The notes below the pieces were generated by a model, which was given only the letters and a program-made list of their open reading frames with translations, was not told the DNA's origin and ran no database searches. The position numbers and the translations under genes were made by a program. A DNA stretch of 64,000 nucleotides from Trileptium ribeirensis (taxonomy: Eukaryota > Nematoda > Enoplea > Enoplida > Thoracostomopsidae): NCBI GenBank assembly GCA_030248225.1, contig JASANE010019494.1:1-64000 (forward strand). The letters are read 5' to 3'. Positions 25,256-37,499 of the stretch are shown here, one piece after another; the first letter of the stretch is position 1, and each line of letters starts with the position of its first letter.

Positions 25256-26300
25256 CAGGGAATAACCGGAACCGTCCATTTAAACCGGTGTCGGAACTGG
25301 AACTTGGTCTTCGAAATTTATATATAGTAAAACAAATGAAGGAAGAAATGAAGGTATAGTAAATTTAAAATGCATTAAAATAACTTTTGCATTAAACTAA
25401 ATGTTTTACGATTGTATTATTGCCTTTCTGGAACTTTAAACAGACTGAGGAAGCTAATAATGTTTATTTATCGATCAAATATGTCGATTCTTGGACACCC
25501 AGAGCAAAAAATGCCTTCCACTATACACCACTGCGTATACTGCGTCAAATCGAATATGCTTACATAGCTTGGAGCGTAGAATACACACTTTCGCTCTGTC
25601 TTCAGTCGCCTTCCTTTACTACACATACGTTTGTTACATGTTCTTCTGTAGGAAACTTGAAATTATTGGTTTATATGATTCTAAGAGAAAATAATAGATA
25701 GAAGGTAATTTTCTGATCAGTGGTCAGGGACACTGTTTAGGCTAGCGTTGGAAAAATAGTGCTCGTCAGTTAGATGATAATGATGAGAACTATCTACTTA
25801 GAATGCTATAAATGAGACACGCTGTGATGCTGCTCGCACAGTTTCAATAAATACAGTTCTTTGCCAAGAAAGCAGTTTCTAGCTGCGTTGCAGATAGCGT
25901 TAGTCTACTTCAATTTAGACTGCTTTATCAAGTTTACAAGCGCATTGGCGGGTTCTTGACGCAATTTATGTTATCCAAACATAACCTAAGTAATTCTGCG
26001 TAAGCCATACTTTGTTACCGAGTTGGACCGGTTTAATTGAAACGTACCCCACAGACTTCTGGATGTGTAAAATAGCTGGTAAAGATAATACAAGCATCGA
26101 TCTGGCAATGATTTGTTAACAAACTCCTGCAGGTTATTATGAAAAATTCCTACTGAAATTATGTGCCCTACTTACGTTTCAAATGGCAAATTGCTTAGTT
26201 AATCTTTTCTTTTGCTTGGTTGTATTGAACTTGATCATTGTAATATATTACATGTTTGGATCACAGATAAAGCAAAAACGTGGAAAATTTCAAACAAAAA
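25256..26300 (-). mobile_element. hAT non-autonomous element N1, copy 2, one end lost
   Basis: The left end, CAGGGAATAACCGGAACCG at 25256, corresponds to the right end of copies 3 and 4, so this copy is inverted relative to them. It then follows the ~1.1-kb interior of copy 4 (including TTTCTAGCTGCGTTGCAGA near 25872) to a TTTGGATCACAG...GGAAAATTTCAAACAAA stretch, and stops just before the GC-rich CCGG terminal block. About 170 bp of the far end is missing. Short frames inside it, such as 25420-25701 (+), are repeated in other copies but are not recognisable proteins. Confidence 0.8.
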
Positions 26301-27170
26301 TATGTCCTAATGAAATTATTGCTCTCAATTGATAATGTAAAAATCCATTCAGCTAAAACGGTCTAAACGATTGTATGATTTATCCATTGACTCAGTGCGT
26401 CCCGGGTTTAGCAGTTCTCCGGCACGACGAAAATATAAATCCGCTGTGCATGCCTGTGTTAACTGAGCAACACTGAGTGAGTGTGTGCAATATATACATG
26501 TTTCTCCGTATTTGGTTTACGCGAAATAAGAGGAATAAGGTTGTATGTTGCCCCGTACGAATTTGGGAATTGTTTTCTCAGGATTTGAAAGAAACTTGCA
26601 CAACGTATCGTTTGCTAAAAGCCTGTGGTTAAGATGAGACTTGCAGCAATAGTACAGCGACATTTCAAATAGTAACTTATTGTATCAGTTTAACAAGGAC
26701 ACGGTTTCTAGCTGCGTTGCAGAAGCAACACCTAAATTCAGTATTTTGCTTTACACGACTTACAGACGAATGTGCGGTGCCTACGACAAAATTTTTATTA
26801 GACAAGTCCTCAGCGATGTAGAACATTCGAAACGGTTTATGTTGCGGTATCATGTTCAAAATCGAAAGCTTGGACATTAAGAACGTCTGGGGTACCATTT
26901 TCAATGGAAGATATTGAAATCGGGCTTCGCGTGTAACTAAATGGCACAAATAGAGATTTCAAGCTTTCAAATAAGCTGTCGCCGCGCCAAAGTTGAGTTT
27001 GCGTGTCACGCTAAAAAACTTAATAACGTCACTGACAAATTTCACCACTGTCGCGGCTAGTGAGAAGTCTGCGCTTCGTTTTTTCACTCATTACATTCAG
27101 AATTCGATTGTTAACTACTATTATCATGGATTGAAACAGTACGCTAATTTAAAACAAGAAGTAATTGCGT
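26301..27170. other. Intergenic or intronic sequence, no gene seen
   Basis: A TTTCTAGCTGCGTTGCAGA string at 26706 matches the interior of hAT N1, so part of this may be a rearranged N1 fragment. The segment from 26930 resembles 15900-16060. The 164-codon + frame at 26993-27487 mostly shadows the antisense exon at 27176-27419. No later exons of GDP-L-fucose synthase were found here. Confidence 0.45.
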
Positions 27171-27173
27171 CTA

Positions 27174-27419
<246 letters not shown>

Positions 27420-27821
27420 CTAAACGTAGCACTAAAATACGTAACGTTAGACTAATTTCGATATACATCTTCACAGTACTAAAATAGTTATATAATACTA
27501 ATTTAACTTTTTTGATAGCACCTTGATTAAAACATGCCCGGTACCCCAAGCTTGGCCGATAACTACGTACTGAGACATCACGATGTCTACTCGTAGCTAT
27601 TTGTTTCCTGTAGTAAATACCATTAAACATCAGTGTCTCAACTGACGGTAACGTAAATCGGTCAGCGCAGACAAAAACGCAGCTGTCAGACATGGCAAAA
27701 TATCGTGTCGTAATAATAATATGGTTGAACGGCCCAAGGATCGAAAAAAGATATGTCATTGTTGAGCTAACTCCATCTACCCATCTCTTCGGATCCCTGT
27801 TTTTGTATATATATAAGGTCT

Positions 27822-27974
27822 GCGCCACACGAGGACGTTCGAGATTGGATAACCCCCATACAGGAATTCGTTTTGAACGACGCTGGACATGTTCTACAAG
27901 TTTTAGGTCGTGTTGGCATTGCATCCGATCCCGAATCTATACGGACAAAAGCTCTACGTGCTCAATCGGGAGCG
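27822..27974 (+). other. Possible coding exon, unidentified
   Basis: One frame reads 51 codons without a stop from just after a TATATATAAGGTCTG stretch, with protein-like composition (for example DWITPIQEFVLNDAGHV and VGIASDPESIRTKAL), ending at a GCGTAGTAA that also contains a possible GT donor. A second frame continues as VLNRERSKAYAFWVHSLSAL. I cannot assign a family. This may be an old exon, a frameshifted pseudogene or chance. Confidence 0.2.
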
Positions 27975-28039
27975 TAGTAAAGCTTACGCCTTTTGGGTGC
28001 ACAGCCTATCAGCTCTCATAGCATACGGCAATATTCTAT

Positions 28040-28520
28040 ATGCGGATATAACATAATACCGCACAAGATAAAACAAAACTAATACGTACCGGCAATGAGT
28101 TTCCCATTCCCAAAAACCCCCAAGTGAAACTCTTCAGCGCCCAGGACATTAGAACAAATTTTCGAATTTTGGGCGAAGGAAGCACGACGGTGCCAGGCCT
28201 CAAACCCCGTAACTCCAGAACCGAAGGCTTAATCGAAAAACTAAACGAAGCATTGGCATTTATCATTTTACTATGAAATAAAGCCAACCAGAGAAAAAAT
28301 TCCAAAGTTAAGATAAAAATAAGCTTGCTTGCGCGAAGGGTAGCAAAATGAGGTAAAAGCCCTCATTTTGACCTCTGCCCCCGGAAAAAGACATCAAATA
28401 AAAACACACGGGATATGCAAGATCAATTGACTATGCCGGTTCGAATGAGCCCAGGATCATGCAAATCGGTTAACTTATGGCCGATCACACATACATACAG
28501 AATTTAAAGGCTTTCCCGCT
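28040..28520 (+). repeat. Repeat R345, single-unit copy
   Basis: The block matches one unit of the tandem array at 43793-45290. Shared strings include ACCGGCAATGAGTTTCCCAT, AGAACAAATTTTCGAATTTT, TTTACTATGAAATAAA and, after the unit, GACTATGCCGGTTCG / GAGCCCAGGATCATG / ATCGGTTAAC. The same terminal segment ends the four-unit array, so this looks like one mobile repeat whose internal unit number varies (1 here, 4 there). Confidence 0.7.
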
Positions 28521-28955
28521 GCAACACACAATCTCCGCTACGTTATACTACGCTCTCAATAAATTTTCTGGAGCGTAGCGCATAAAATCACCACAAAAAT
28601 ACCCGTTACGAGTTCAATATTTTCAAATTTTCAACCGTTATAATCCCAGAAGGGGACACAGCCCCTCACATACACTTAATTTTTCAATTACTTGGATCAG
28701 AAAATTGATTCCAGAAAACTTTTTTAGGAAATGGTATACTATGGATGAGTCGTCACCCTATAGTTTGGAGGTGTCTAGTCATAACATATTTTTTGGGGTG
28801 GAGGCACTCACGCCATAGTTTGGAGGGACCAATTACATGCTAGCTCTGGCCCTGTCAGTAAATTCATACTTATTTCGAAAATAGTGAGTCTGATTGGCAC
28901 TCATTAAGTGCAGGTGTATCACAAATACAGCGTAAATAAGGAAAACCCGGTTTTT
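28521..28955. other. Spacer between R345 and LINE-1, nothing recognised
   Basis: AT-rich sequence with two short imperfect repeats of CCATAGTTTGGAGG / CTATAGTTTGGAGG at 28758 and 28813. No gene or RNA signal. Confidence 0.4.
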
Positions 28956-29184
28956 CTATCGTGAACGACGTCATAAAAATCGTTTCGCAAATGTTTCATT
29001 AATCCTGATCGTACTAAAGCAGAATTAGATGTATTTCATGTTGAGCGGCTTAAACGGAAAGCTTCAAAAAACGGGAGTCGCAGTGTCCCCCCAGTAACCA
29101 GCTCTCAGTAATTGTACCTGAAGTACCTTTTGATGATACACATCTGCCGCAAGACACAGTTTCTTTTACTAATGATTTATGTAG

Positions 29185-32090
29185 TCAATGTGGTTTTATT
29201 CTGTGTAAATGCAATTTTGTTACTTCTGGAATGACTATTGGCGAGTGTGACACAACTGGCTGTTTAGCAGCAAACTCTGCCGGTAATAATGCTAGTTCTG
29301 TATATAAATGCGTACTGATTAACGCCAGATCAGTTATAAATAAATTACATGAGTTACAACTGTTGTAAACTATGATTTTGACATTATTTGTATCACGGAA
29401 TCGTGGGCGTCTACAGCGAACAGTGACAGTGAGTTGCACCTACCGGGATATGCTGTGTTTCGGCGGGATCGCGTGGGGAGACGTGGTGGGGGGGTTTCCT
29501 CCTTATACGCTCCTCCATTGCGGCCCTGCTGTCACCGAAAATTGACACCAAGTTTGAGGACGCGATATGCTGCGAGATACGGCGTTTCAGCACACGGATT
29601 TTAATAGTTTGTGTGTACCGACCGCCATTGGCATCGCCAGAAAATAACAGTCTTCTGGAGCAGTTGTTTCGAGATGTTGCCGAATGTGACGATTATTGGC
29701 TGAAGTGTGTTTGCGGCGATTTCAACCGTCCGTCCATTGATTGGTCGAAACTAAACTGGCAGCAATCAGAGGATAACTTCATGGATAGTGTATTAAATTC
29801 GGGATTTACACAATTCGTTCTTGAACCAACACGAGGGAATAATATATTAGATTTAGTATTCTGTGACGTTGAAAACACAGTCTCTAGTGTCGAAATCTTA
29901 GCTCCTTTACAATCGAGCGATCACTTTTCGGTTAAGTTCTCGCTTGCTGGGCGTCCTCATTGTAACCAATCAATTGCTGCTGGCGTTAGCAATTCACGCG
30001 ACTGGAAGCGGGCACCTTGGGGACGCATTTCTTTGTCTTTGGTTGCGATAGATTGGGACCCTATCTTCGATCACGAAGACATTGATGCCATTTGGTCGGC
30101 TACAGTAGAAGTTTTCGACGCAGCTGTCACTAAATTTGTACCGTTCAAATCTTCCAGGAGGTTTCGGAAACCCGTCTGGGCCGATGGAGCCTGCTGGGCT
30201 GCTCTTCAGCGCAAGTACAATGCCTTTCGACGTTTTAAGCGGACTAATTCGTTTGAATCGTGGCAGAATTATAAACTAAGCAGCAAATTGCGGAATTTCA
30301 TTGTGAAGAGTGCATCCGTCGGTTTGAAATCAAGTTGGCTACGAACATTGATCAGGACCGAAAATCATTTTTTAACTATGCACTTAAACGAGCTAAAGTT
30401 TTGCCTAAAATAGGTCCGATGGTATGTGACTATGGTACTGTGTCTAACTCCGCAGCTGAGGACTGTAGTATTTTTAATAGCTATTTTGCATCGGTATTCA
30501 ACCGATTTAACTTTGTCGCTCCACAAGTTCAGTTTCGTACAGACAGCAGACTTGGTAAAAGTCAAGTGTCAACCGAAGATGTTCACCGCCCGTTGAATAA
30601 AGTCAAACCAGGAGCAGCTCCAGGGATTGATGGCATTTGTAACATCTTTTTACTAAATACAAGTGACGTTATTGCCGCTCCATTAGCTCGATTTTTCAAC
30701 TTATCCTTAAATAGCAGTACGTTTGTTCCGCAGTGGCGTGATGCGAAATTTGTACCGATCTATAAGGGCGCTGGAAATCGTAACAAATGTTGTAATTATC
30801 GACCGATAAGTCTAACATGCAGCGTCAGCAAGGTATTAGAATCGATTGTGAAGGACAGACTGGCTACGTTTTTTGCTGAACAACCACTTGCTGTATGACT
30901 CTCAACATGGTTTCCGTGCTCGAAGATCCACCACCACCCAGCTATTGGAGTTTATAAATTTTGCTACACGCTGTCTGGACCAAGGTGACTAGCTAGACGT
31001 TGTTAATGTAGATTTCCACAAGGCATTTGATAAAGTAAACATAGCAGCACTAATCCATAAGCTAGCACAATATGGCATCTCCGGTGCCCTGTTAAAATGG
31101 TTTCAAAGTTACTTGACTGGTCGACGACAAACTGTGTCAATAAATGGTTCGTCCTCGCAATGGACAGATGTAACTAGTGGAGTTTCGCAGGGCTCAGTCC
31201 TGGGACCGCTGCTATTTATACTGTTTGTAAATGAAATAGACGAGCACGTATCATGTGCTGTGTTCAAGTTTGCCGATGACTTGCGATTAGCTCGAAGAGT
31301 ACTGCGATACGACCCAGATGTGGACTCTGAAGCGATGCAGCTTTACTTAGACGGTTTGTCGAATTTCTGTGCTGAGTGGCGTGTTACAATAAATGAGCTT
31401 AAAAGTCACGTAATGCATTGCGGGGCAGGCAATCCGTGTGCGATGTACAGCTTGGTGAATAATGTGTTGGACGTCGTCGAGTCTCAGAAAGACCTTGGTG
31501 TTGTAGTGACAAAGAACTTAAAGTCTTCAGAGCATTGTGCTACTGTCTCGGCGAAGGCAATAAAAGTAGTGTTCCTCTTACGGCGTACAATTCGTCACTG
31601 GTCCAAGTTCGTTTGGTTGCAGCTCTTTTTCTCTTTAGTTAGGCCACATGTTGAATATGCAGTAAACGTATGTTGCCCTTACTATGACAGCGACATTTTT
31701 GTGATTGAAAAAGTCCAGCGCCTGGCAACCAAGCTCATCCCGACGATTCGACACCTTTCATATAGGGAGCGTCTGAACTTTCTCGGTATTCAGTCGCTAG
31801 CAACCCGAAGGGTTCGAAACGATATTCTTCTGGTATTCAAGATAATTCGTGTGGATGTAGCGTTGGACATCTCGAAGTATTTCGCTCCTGGTTTCCCCAG
31901 CACTCGAGGGCATAACTTTAAGCTGGAACCAATTGACACTCCTCGCCTAGATTGTCGTAGACACTTTTTTCCTCACCGTGTAGTTCGAGCTTGGAACGCG
32001 CTTCCAACCGAGGTCGTAAATGCAACTTCGTTGTCACTGTTCAAAAAGAAGCTTCACGAATCCGGGTTCCTCAATACTTACGAATATTAA
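29185..32090 (+). pseudogene. LINE-1 ORF2: endonuclease and reverse transcriptase, frameshifted
   Basis: The endonuclease begins with LINARSVINKLHELQ (about 29313) and TESWAS (about 29398), is broken near 29365 and 29500-29610, then continues in 29613-30413 with VYRPPLASP, CGDFNRPSIDW (GDFN) and SSDHFSVKF (catalytic SDH). The RT domain runs through 30335-30898 (PGAAPGIDG, NYRPISLTC), a short shifted stretch with HGFRARRSTTTQL and VDFHKAFDKV (30900-31110), and 31113-32090 with SQGSVLGPLLFILF and FKFADDLRLA; FADD is the catalytic box. The final part carries RVQRLATKLIP and RVVRAWNALPTEVVN, as in CR1 C-termini. At least three frame breaks and internal stops (for example near 30990) show it is dead. 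Confidence 0.9.
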
Positions 32091-32220
32091 TATGTTTTTC
32101 AACTCAACATCACGCCTTGCTCCAATGCGAGGCGATCTCCTCTTGCATGACAAATCAACGCAGATCCAGGAATAAAGCTCTCTCACACACGTACTATGCT
32201 GGGGGAAGAAATGGTACGTC

Positions 32221-32820
32221 AAAAGAACAACTTTATGCATACATTTAAAGTGAACTCAAGCATTATATATTATACATAAATTTAACATTTTTATAGAAAA
32301 AACTTTTATACGAAGTTGCAAAAGACTCGAGCGGAGGTAATTAAATTACTTTTGCTATCGTGAACGACGTCATAAAAGAACAACTTTATGCATACATCTA
32401 AAGTGAACTCAAGCATTATATATTGTACATAAATTTAACATTTTTATAGAAAAAACTTTTATACGAAGTTGCAAAAGACTCGAGCGGAGGTAATTAAATT
32501 ACTTTTGCTATCGTGAACGACGTCATAAAAGAACAACTTTATGCATACATCTAAAGTGAACTCAAGCATTATATATTGTACATAAATTTAACATCTTAAT
32601 AGAAAAAATTCTTTTATACGAAGTTGCAAAAGATTCGAGCAGAGGTAATTAAATTACTTTTGCTATCGTGAACGATGTCATAAAAGAACAACTTTATGCA
32701 TGCATCTAAGGCGAATTCAAGCATTTTATATTATACATAAATTTAACATCTTTATCGAAAAAACTCTTTTATACGAAGTTGTAAAAGACTCGAGCAGAGG
32801 TAATTAAATTACTTTTATTA
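32221..32820 (+). repeat. Four tandem ~153-bp units in the LINE-1 3' UTR
   Basis: Units begin with AAAAGAACAACTTTATGCAT at 32221, 32374, 32527 and 32682, giving periods of 153, 153 and 155 bp with few differences. Each unit ends AATTAAATTACTTTT. Units 2-4 are preceded by a ~20-bp joint (GCTATCGTGAACGACGTCAT) that unit 1 lacks. That joint also occurs at the 5' start of this LINE (28956-28978), within the ORF1 end. Confidence 0.92.
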
Positions 32821-33166
32821 CGTATACTTTTCCGTTTGTTTCATGCTAACACATCACTGGGTTGCTAGATTTTTTTATAATAATTTGATAAGTTCCCAAA
32901 ATTTAACAAAACTGACACGTTTTCGATCGTGCCATAACAATAATAGCATCCTTGGGATGTTTTGACTTATAACTTCGCAGAGGGTTCGGATCAAAGAAAT
33001 GAAGACGATAGAATCCTTTCATTAAGTACTACAACTTTGCTATACAATACTTTTTTGGAAAAGATATTCGTTGTTTTAAAATGTACACTGTGTGATTTCA
33101 ATTAATTATTATACAAAACTAAAAATATGTACACTGTTAAGCATACAATTACGTATACGTCTATAT
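32821..33166. other. Spacer between LINE-1 and hAT N1 copy 3
   Basis: AT-rich sequence; no gene or repeat recognised apart from the hAT target duplication at its end. Confidence 0.4.
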
Positions 33167-34141
33167 CAGGAAGTAACCGGAATTCCGGTTGCGGCGAAAA
33201 TCGTGTTCCGGTTGCGGTTCCGGCAAAGGGCAAAAACCATACCGGAACCGGAATTCCGGTTTAAAAATTTTGTTTGAAATTTTCCACGTTTTTTGCTTCG
33301 TCCTGTAATCCAAACATATGTAATATATATTATACAATGATCAAGCTCCAATACAACCAAGCAAAAGAAAAGATTAACTAACCAATTTGCCGTGTGAAAC
33401 GTAAGTAGGGCACATAATTTGAGCAGGAATTTTTCATAATAACCTGCACGAGTTTGTTAAATCAAAGCCAGGTCGATGCTTGTAGCAGCTATTTTACACA
33501 TCCAGAAGTCTGTGGGATACGTTTGAATTAAACCGGTCCAACTCGTTAACAGAGTATGGCTTACGCAGAAGTACTTAGGGTATGCTTGGTTAACATAAAT
33601 TGCGTCAAGAACCCGCCAATGCGCTTGTAAACTCTGTAAATCAGTCTAAATTGAATTGAAATTAAACAGTGTCTCTGACCACTGATCAGAAAATTACGTT
33701 CTATCTATTATTTTCTCTTAGAATCATATAAACCAATAATTTTAAGTTTCCTACAGAAGAACATGCAACAACCGTATGTGTAGTAAAGGGAGGCGACTGG
33801 AGACAGAGCGAAAGTGTGTATTCTACGCTCCAAGCTTTGTAAGCACATTCGATTTGACGCAGTATACGCAATGGTGTATAGTGGAACACATTTTTTGCTC
33901 TGAATGTCCAAAAACCGACATATTTGATCGATAAATAAACATTATTAGCTTCCTTAGTCTCTTTAAAGTTTCAGAAAGGCAGAAATACCATCGCTATACA
34001 TTAAATTTAATGTAAAAGTTGTTTTCAATGCATTTTAAATCCACTATACCTTCATTTCTTCCATCATCTGTTTTACTATATATAAATTTCGAAGGCCAGG
34101 TTCCGGTTCCGGTTTAAATGGACGGTTCCGGTTATTCCCTG
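33167..34141 (+). mobile_element. hAT non-autonomous element N1, copy 3
   Basis: This 975-bp element begins CAGGAAGTAACCGGAATTCC and ends TTCCGGTTATTCCCTG. It is flanked by an 8-bp duplication with one mismatch: GTCTATAT (33159-33166) and TTCTATAT (34142-34149). Its interior matches copies 2 and 4. The subterminal 120 bp at the left are a run of CCGGAA/TTCCGG half-sites, likely transposase-binding sites by analogy with other hAT elements. No transposase is encoded. Confidence 0.92.
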
Positions 34142-34149
34142 TTCTATAT

Positions 34150-35330
34150 ATTAGCGTATCAAACATTAATGTTTTTGTAGACAGTAGCCCAATACGGTAA
34201 CTATTACTTCATTATTTTGTTAACACTAGGAGCTTTCATGTAGCAATAACGACTTGAATGTCTTAAAGTTTTACCAAAACCGAAACACAAATTGATACTC
34301 TGACATGTAACTCTACATCGCTCCACAATATCTATTAAAGCGGTTAGATGTATTTATTTATAACATTGTAACAACACTATGCTGTATTTGAAATATATAA
34401 TCCATGCGAGTACCTAGCAGATCATTACGTTCTATGCACGCAAAAGGTTAAATTGTTAAATTACAAAAACATTACAAAATCCGACTATTCGTTCGTACCC
34501 AAGTAACATACAGGATTTTTGCCTTAGCGCAATTCACGGAGAAAATTGTCCGCCAATAAATTAGGAGAAAAAATATTGGCGTTTACGTAAAATTTTGTTG
34601 GTTTCAAAGCAAGATTTTTTCCTAATCACAAGAATAACACTTTTGGCTCGACGTAAGCGACGCATCGAATCTTCTTTCACTTTTATATTCCAAGTAATCA
34701 GTATTTTATACACATACTTCACAACCCGATAATTATTAACTAGCGATAGAATTTATGCTCACTTCAAAAAAACTACCATTATTCGTACATGTATTAGTAA
34801 ACCAATACAGGCTGTTGCAGAATTTCAACGAATTCTTATGGTAGCATCAAACATTTTAGCGCAGTCAAACTACTACTGGGCGGCAGTTCGGTTACAAAAC
34901 TCACGATTTTTGGCTTCGCACTGTATATGTGCTCGCCGAAAAAGAAAACCAACTACATAATATACTTACCATACGTACACAACGCGTCGTTTTTGCCGCC
35001 AACAATAATTTTGGCGTATATATAATATTGACATTGAGCGCACATAAGGAAAATACATCCGCCAGATAACACCTTTTCCACACGAATAATATATATGTAT
35101 ATGATTTATTATATATATATACATAAAACCTTTACAATTTTGTGGTACAATATATCCACAATATATCGTACACGTGAAATGTATTTTGAGGGTTTTTGTA
35201 ACCCTCATTTTCTAGGACACATTGGAAAATCGGTTTTCCTACTCCATATAGATTTCAAAAATTCAATGCTAAAATTTGCTTCCACGTTTTTCGGGAAAAA
35301 TCGTGTCCTTCTAAAGAACATTAAAAATAT
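34150..35330. other. AT-rich interval, no gene seen
   Basis: The 173-codon + frame at 35095-35616 spans a TATA-rich stretch and the Helitron-like insertion, so it is fortuitous. No exon of GDP-L-fucose synthase was found here, though a short connecting exon could have been missed. Confidence 0.45.
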
Positions 35331-35339
35331 TGAAAAATT

Positions 35340-36235
35340 ACATAGCGGTTACGTTAACAGTTACACACTACAGTTCAGTCATTGCAGGCAAACAGTTTTT
35401 TCAGCGCCAGCACGTATGCTTCTTATTGAGCGGAGCTCGGCGAAGCGTTTATATTTTCTGTCTGGGAGTAAAAAGGTCGATGTCCGTCCGTTCGTTCGTG
35501 CGGTCCGACGGATCTCAAGAACCACTGGACGGATTTTAAAAAACCTTTTTTGTTTGAAAGCCTATCATGTCAGAGTGTGCACCGGATATTTGGGATTAAA
35601 AATGTTGAGTGGTTAATTAGTAATTACCTAATTAGTAATTTTATGCAGCTAAAATAGAGAATTTTGCAATATTTGTGTTGTTTATTGAAATAGAATCGTT
35701 GCGATCAAACCATTATACGGTTTTTTGGGTCGAAGAATTCAAATATAATATTTTTACCAGTGATAAAGCCCTATGCAATGTAGTTACAAGAACATAAAAT
35801 TGAGTACATTCGTAATGTCACAGCCCAAGCTCCGCTCACAAAAATGTAGTTCCACTACCGACTAGTATATATATTACTGTTATTCAGGTAGCAGTTATAA
35901 GAACAAATAGTAAGCTCGCGCATAATAAAAATCCATTAATATTATCCAGTTAGTGACGCCAACACAGAGAATAATTTCTTGTTTTCAACGTCACATTCGT
36001 GAAAAATAACATATCGATTACGTTAACAGTTACACTACAGTTCAGTTACCGCAAGCTAGCAGTTTTTTCTACGCAGCACGTATGCTTCTTGTATATATAT
36101 TACTGTTGTTCATGTAGCAGTTATAAAACAAATAGTAAGGTCTCGCATATTAAAAATCCATTAATATTATCCAGATAGTAGCGCCAACAAAGATAATCAT
36201 TTCTTACCTTTTAAACGTCACATTCGTGCGCCGCC
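35340..36235 (+). repeat. Local segmental duplication split by the Helitron-like insertion
   Basis: The string TTACGTTAACAGTTACAC...GCACGTATGCTTCTT occurs at about 35348-35424 and again at 36016-36090. The string TATATATATTACTGTT...ATTATCCAG occurs at about 35866-35952 and 36091-36175. The second copy is continuous; the first is interrupted by 35425-35865. The local duplication therefore provides the empty-site version of the insertion locus. Confidence 0.75.
35425..35865 (+). mobile_element. Helitron-like element H1, copy 2, with empty site at 36090
   Basis: About 441 bp from ATTGAGCGGAGCTCGG to CCGACTAG, oppositely oriented to copy 1 (18895-19338). The duplicated neighbouring sequence at 36081-36100 lacks it, which fixes both ends to within a base or two and shows no target duplication. 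A GTAGT-TCC-ACTAC hairpin (35846-35858) precedes the terminal CTAG, and the next base is T, as in Helitron 3' ends. A GTCCGTCCGTTCGT stretch and a GATCTCAAGAACCACTGGA stretch near 35480-35530 are shared with copy 1. Assignment to Helitrons is tentative. Confidence 0.5.
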
Positions 36236-36254
36236 TTAAGAACATTGGTATTAA

Positions 36255-36533
<279 letters not shown>

Positions 36534-36878
36534 GTATAAAAAATAAAAAAAGATAGAAGTATATACTTTGGTAATGCTGACGCTAGCAATAAAAACAAAG
36601 GGTATAATAACTGTGCATAAGCAAAAGAGGCGTTACCACACACACCGTTCGAGGTTCGGACCTTCCACTTGAGGACGCACCAATCTCATCCCACTTCACG
36701 AAAATTGACAAAATCTGGAGAAAATGTATATAACGCAAATGAAGACATTTTTGAAAAGCTAGGGAGAATTATGAGTTTATAATAACATCAAAATTTACCT
36801 CCCACGGCCGAAACCTTCTTCGCGCCTCTTTTTCCCTGAGCCGATGAACCTTGAACATGATGTATATATGCAATATAT

Positions 36879-37030
36879 CTGGCTAGTCCAAAGTGGGCAA
36901 CTGCAAAACGGAGGTACCCCCGGCTGACATAATTAACGTCTAAGCGCGACAAAATCCGGCAAAAATCCGGTACCCCCGTCAGGCGAGCAGTGGGCCCCCA
37001 GCTATAATTTCCGAGGTTTGGACTAGCCAG
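36879..37030 (-). mobile_element. TIR element M1, copy 2 (5-bp target duplication)
   Basis: This 152-bp element has the same 14-bp termini as copy 1 (CTGGCTAGTCCAAA and its complement) and a perfect 5-bp flanking duplication, TATAT (36874-36878, 37031-37035). The interior, CGACAAAATCCGGC and AATTAACGTCTAAGCGCG, is the reverse complement of that in copy 1. Confidence 0.87.
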
Positions 37031-37035
37031 TATAT

Positions 37036-37480
37036 CTACCTAAAATTCTACTTATAATCATGAATCTATTATTTCCAACATGCAGTATAAAAGGAACTGT
37101 CGACAGTTTCAATAGATGGGATAATGTGTCTGGTACAGTACATCCTGTATTTGGAATGAGTCAAAGAATCAGACGAAACTACTCTCAGCTTGTTCAAGTA
37201 CCTACAATCTCTCGGTGGCAAAGGTAGTTGCATAACACAGAATCATTAATTACATATCACTAATTAATTAGCCAAAAGTCTTGTTTCAGTGCCAACGGGA
37301 GTTGCATAACACAGCATCAGCAATTGCACATAACTGATTAGTCAAAATTGTTGTTTTAGTAAGTAAAATTAGGGTACCGGTTAATTCTATCCGAAACCAA
37401 AAATTCGATTTCGTAACACTTCACTAACCAAAATTTGCATTAAAAATTTCACATTTCCGAACCAAAACTGGTTAGCGATG
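37036..37480. other. Spacer, nothing recognised
   Basis: It contains two ~60-bp diverged direct repeats (GTTGCATAACACAG...ATTACATA at 37229 and GTTGCATAACACAG...ATTGCACATA at 37310). No gene. Confidence 0.45.
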
Positions 37481-37499
37481 TAAACAAAGAGTATATACA

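Larger units (their letters stand above)
28956..32820 (+). mobile_element. LINE-1: CR1-like non-LTR retrotransposon, 5'-truncated
   Basis: The element contains, in order: the C-terminal end of ORF1 (a NPDRTKAE string near 29003), an endonuclease-reverse transcriptase ORF2 (about 29190-32090), and a 3' tail of four ~153-bp tandem units ending in AATTAAATTACTTTT. The ORF1 end NPDRTK-E, the NARSV start of the endonuclease, SDH and FADD motifs and the RVVRAWNALP C-terminal block are typical of the CR1/Jockey group. Several frameshifts make it inactive. It lies between the two GDP-L-fucose synthase exons, on the opposite strand. Confidence 0.88.

Noticed and set aside
32221..32820. CRISPR-like array
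   Set aside because: The ~153-bp units are nearly identical throughout, with no repeat-spacer alternation, and belong to a LINE 3' end in a eukaryotic genome.
35095..35616. 173-codon + frame
   Set aside because: It runs through a TATA-rich stretch into the Helitron-like insertion, so it is a chimeric chance frame.
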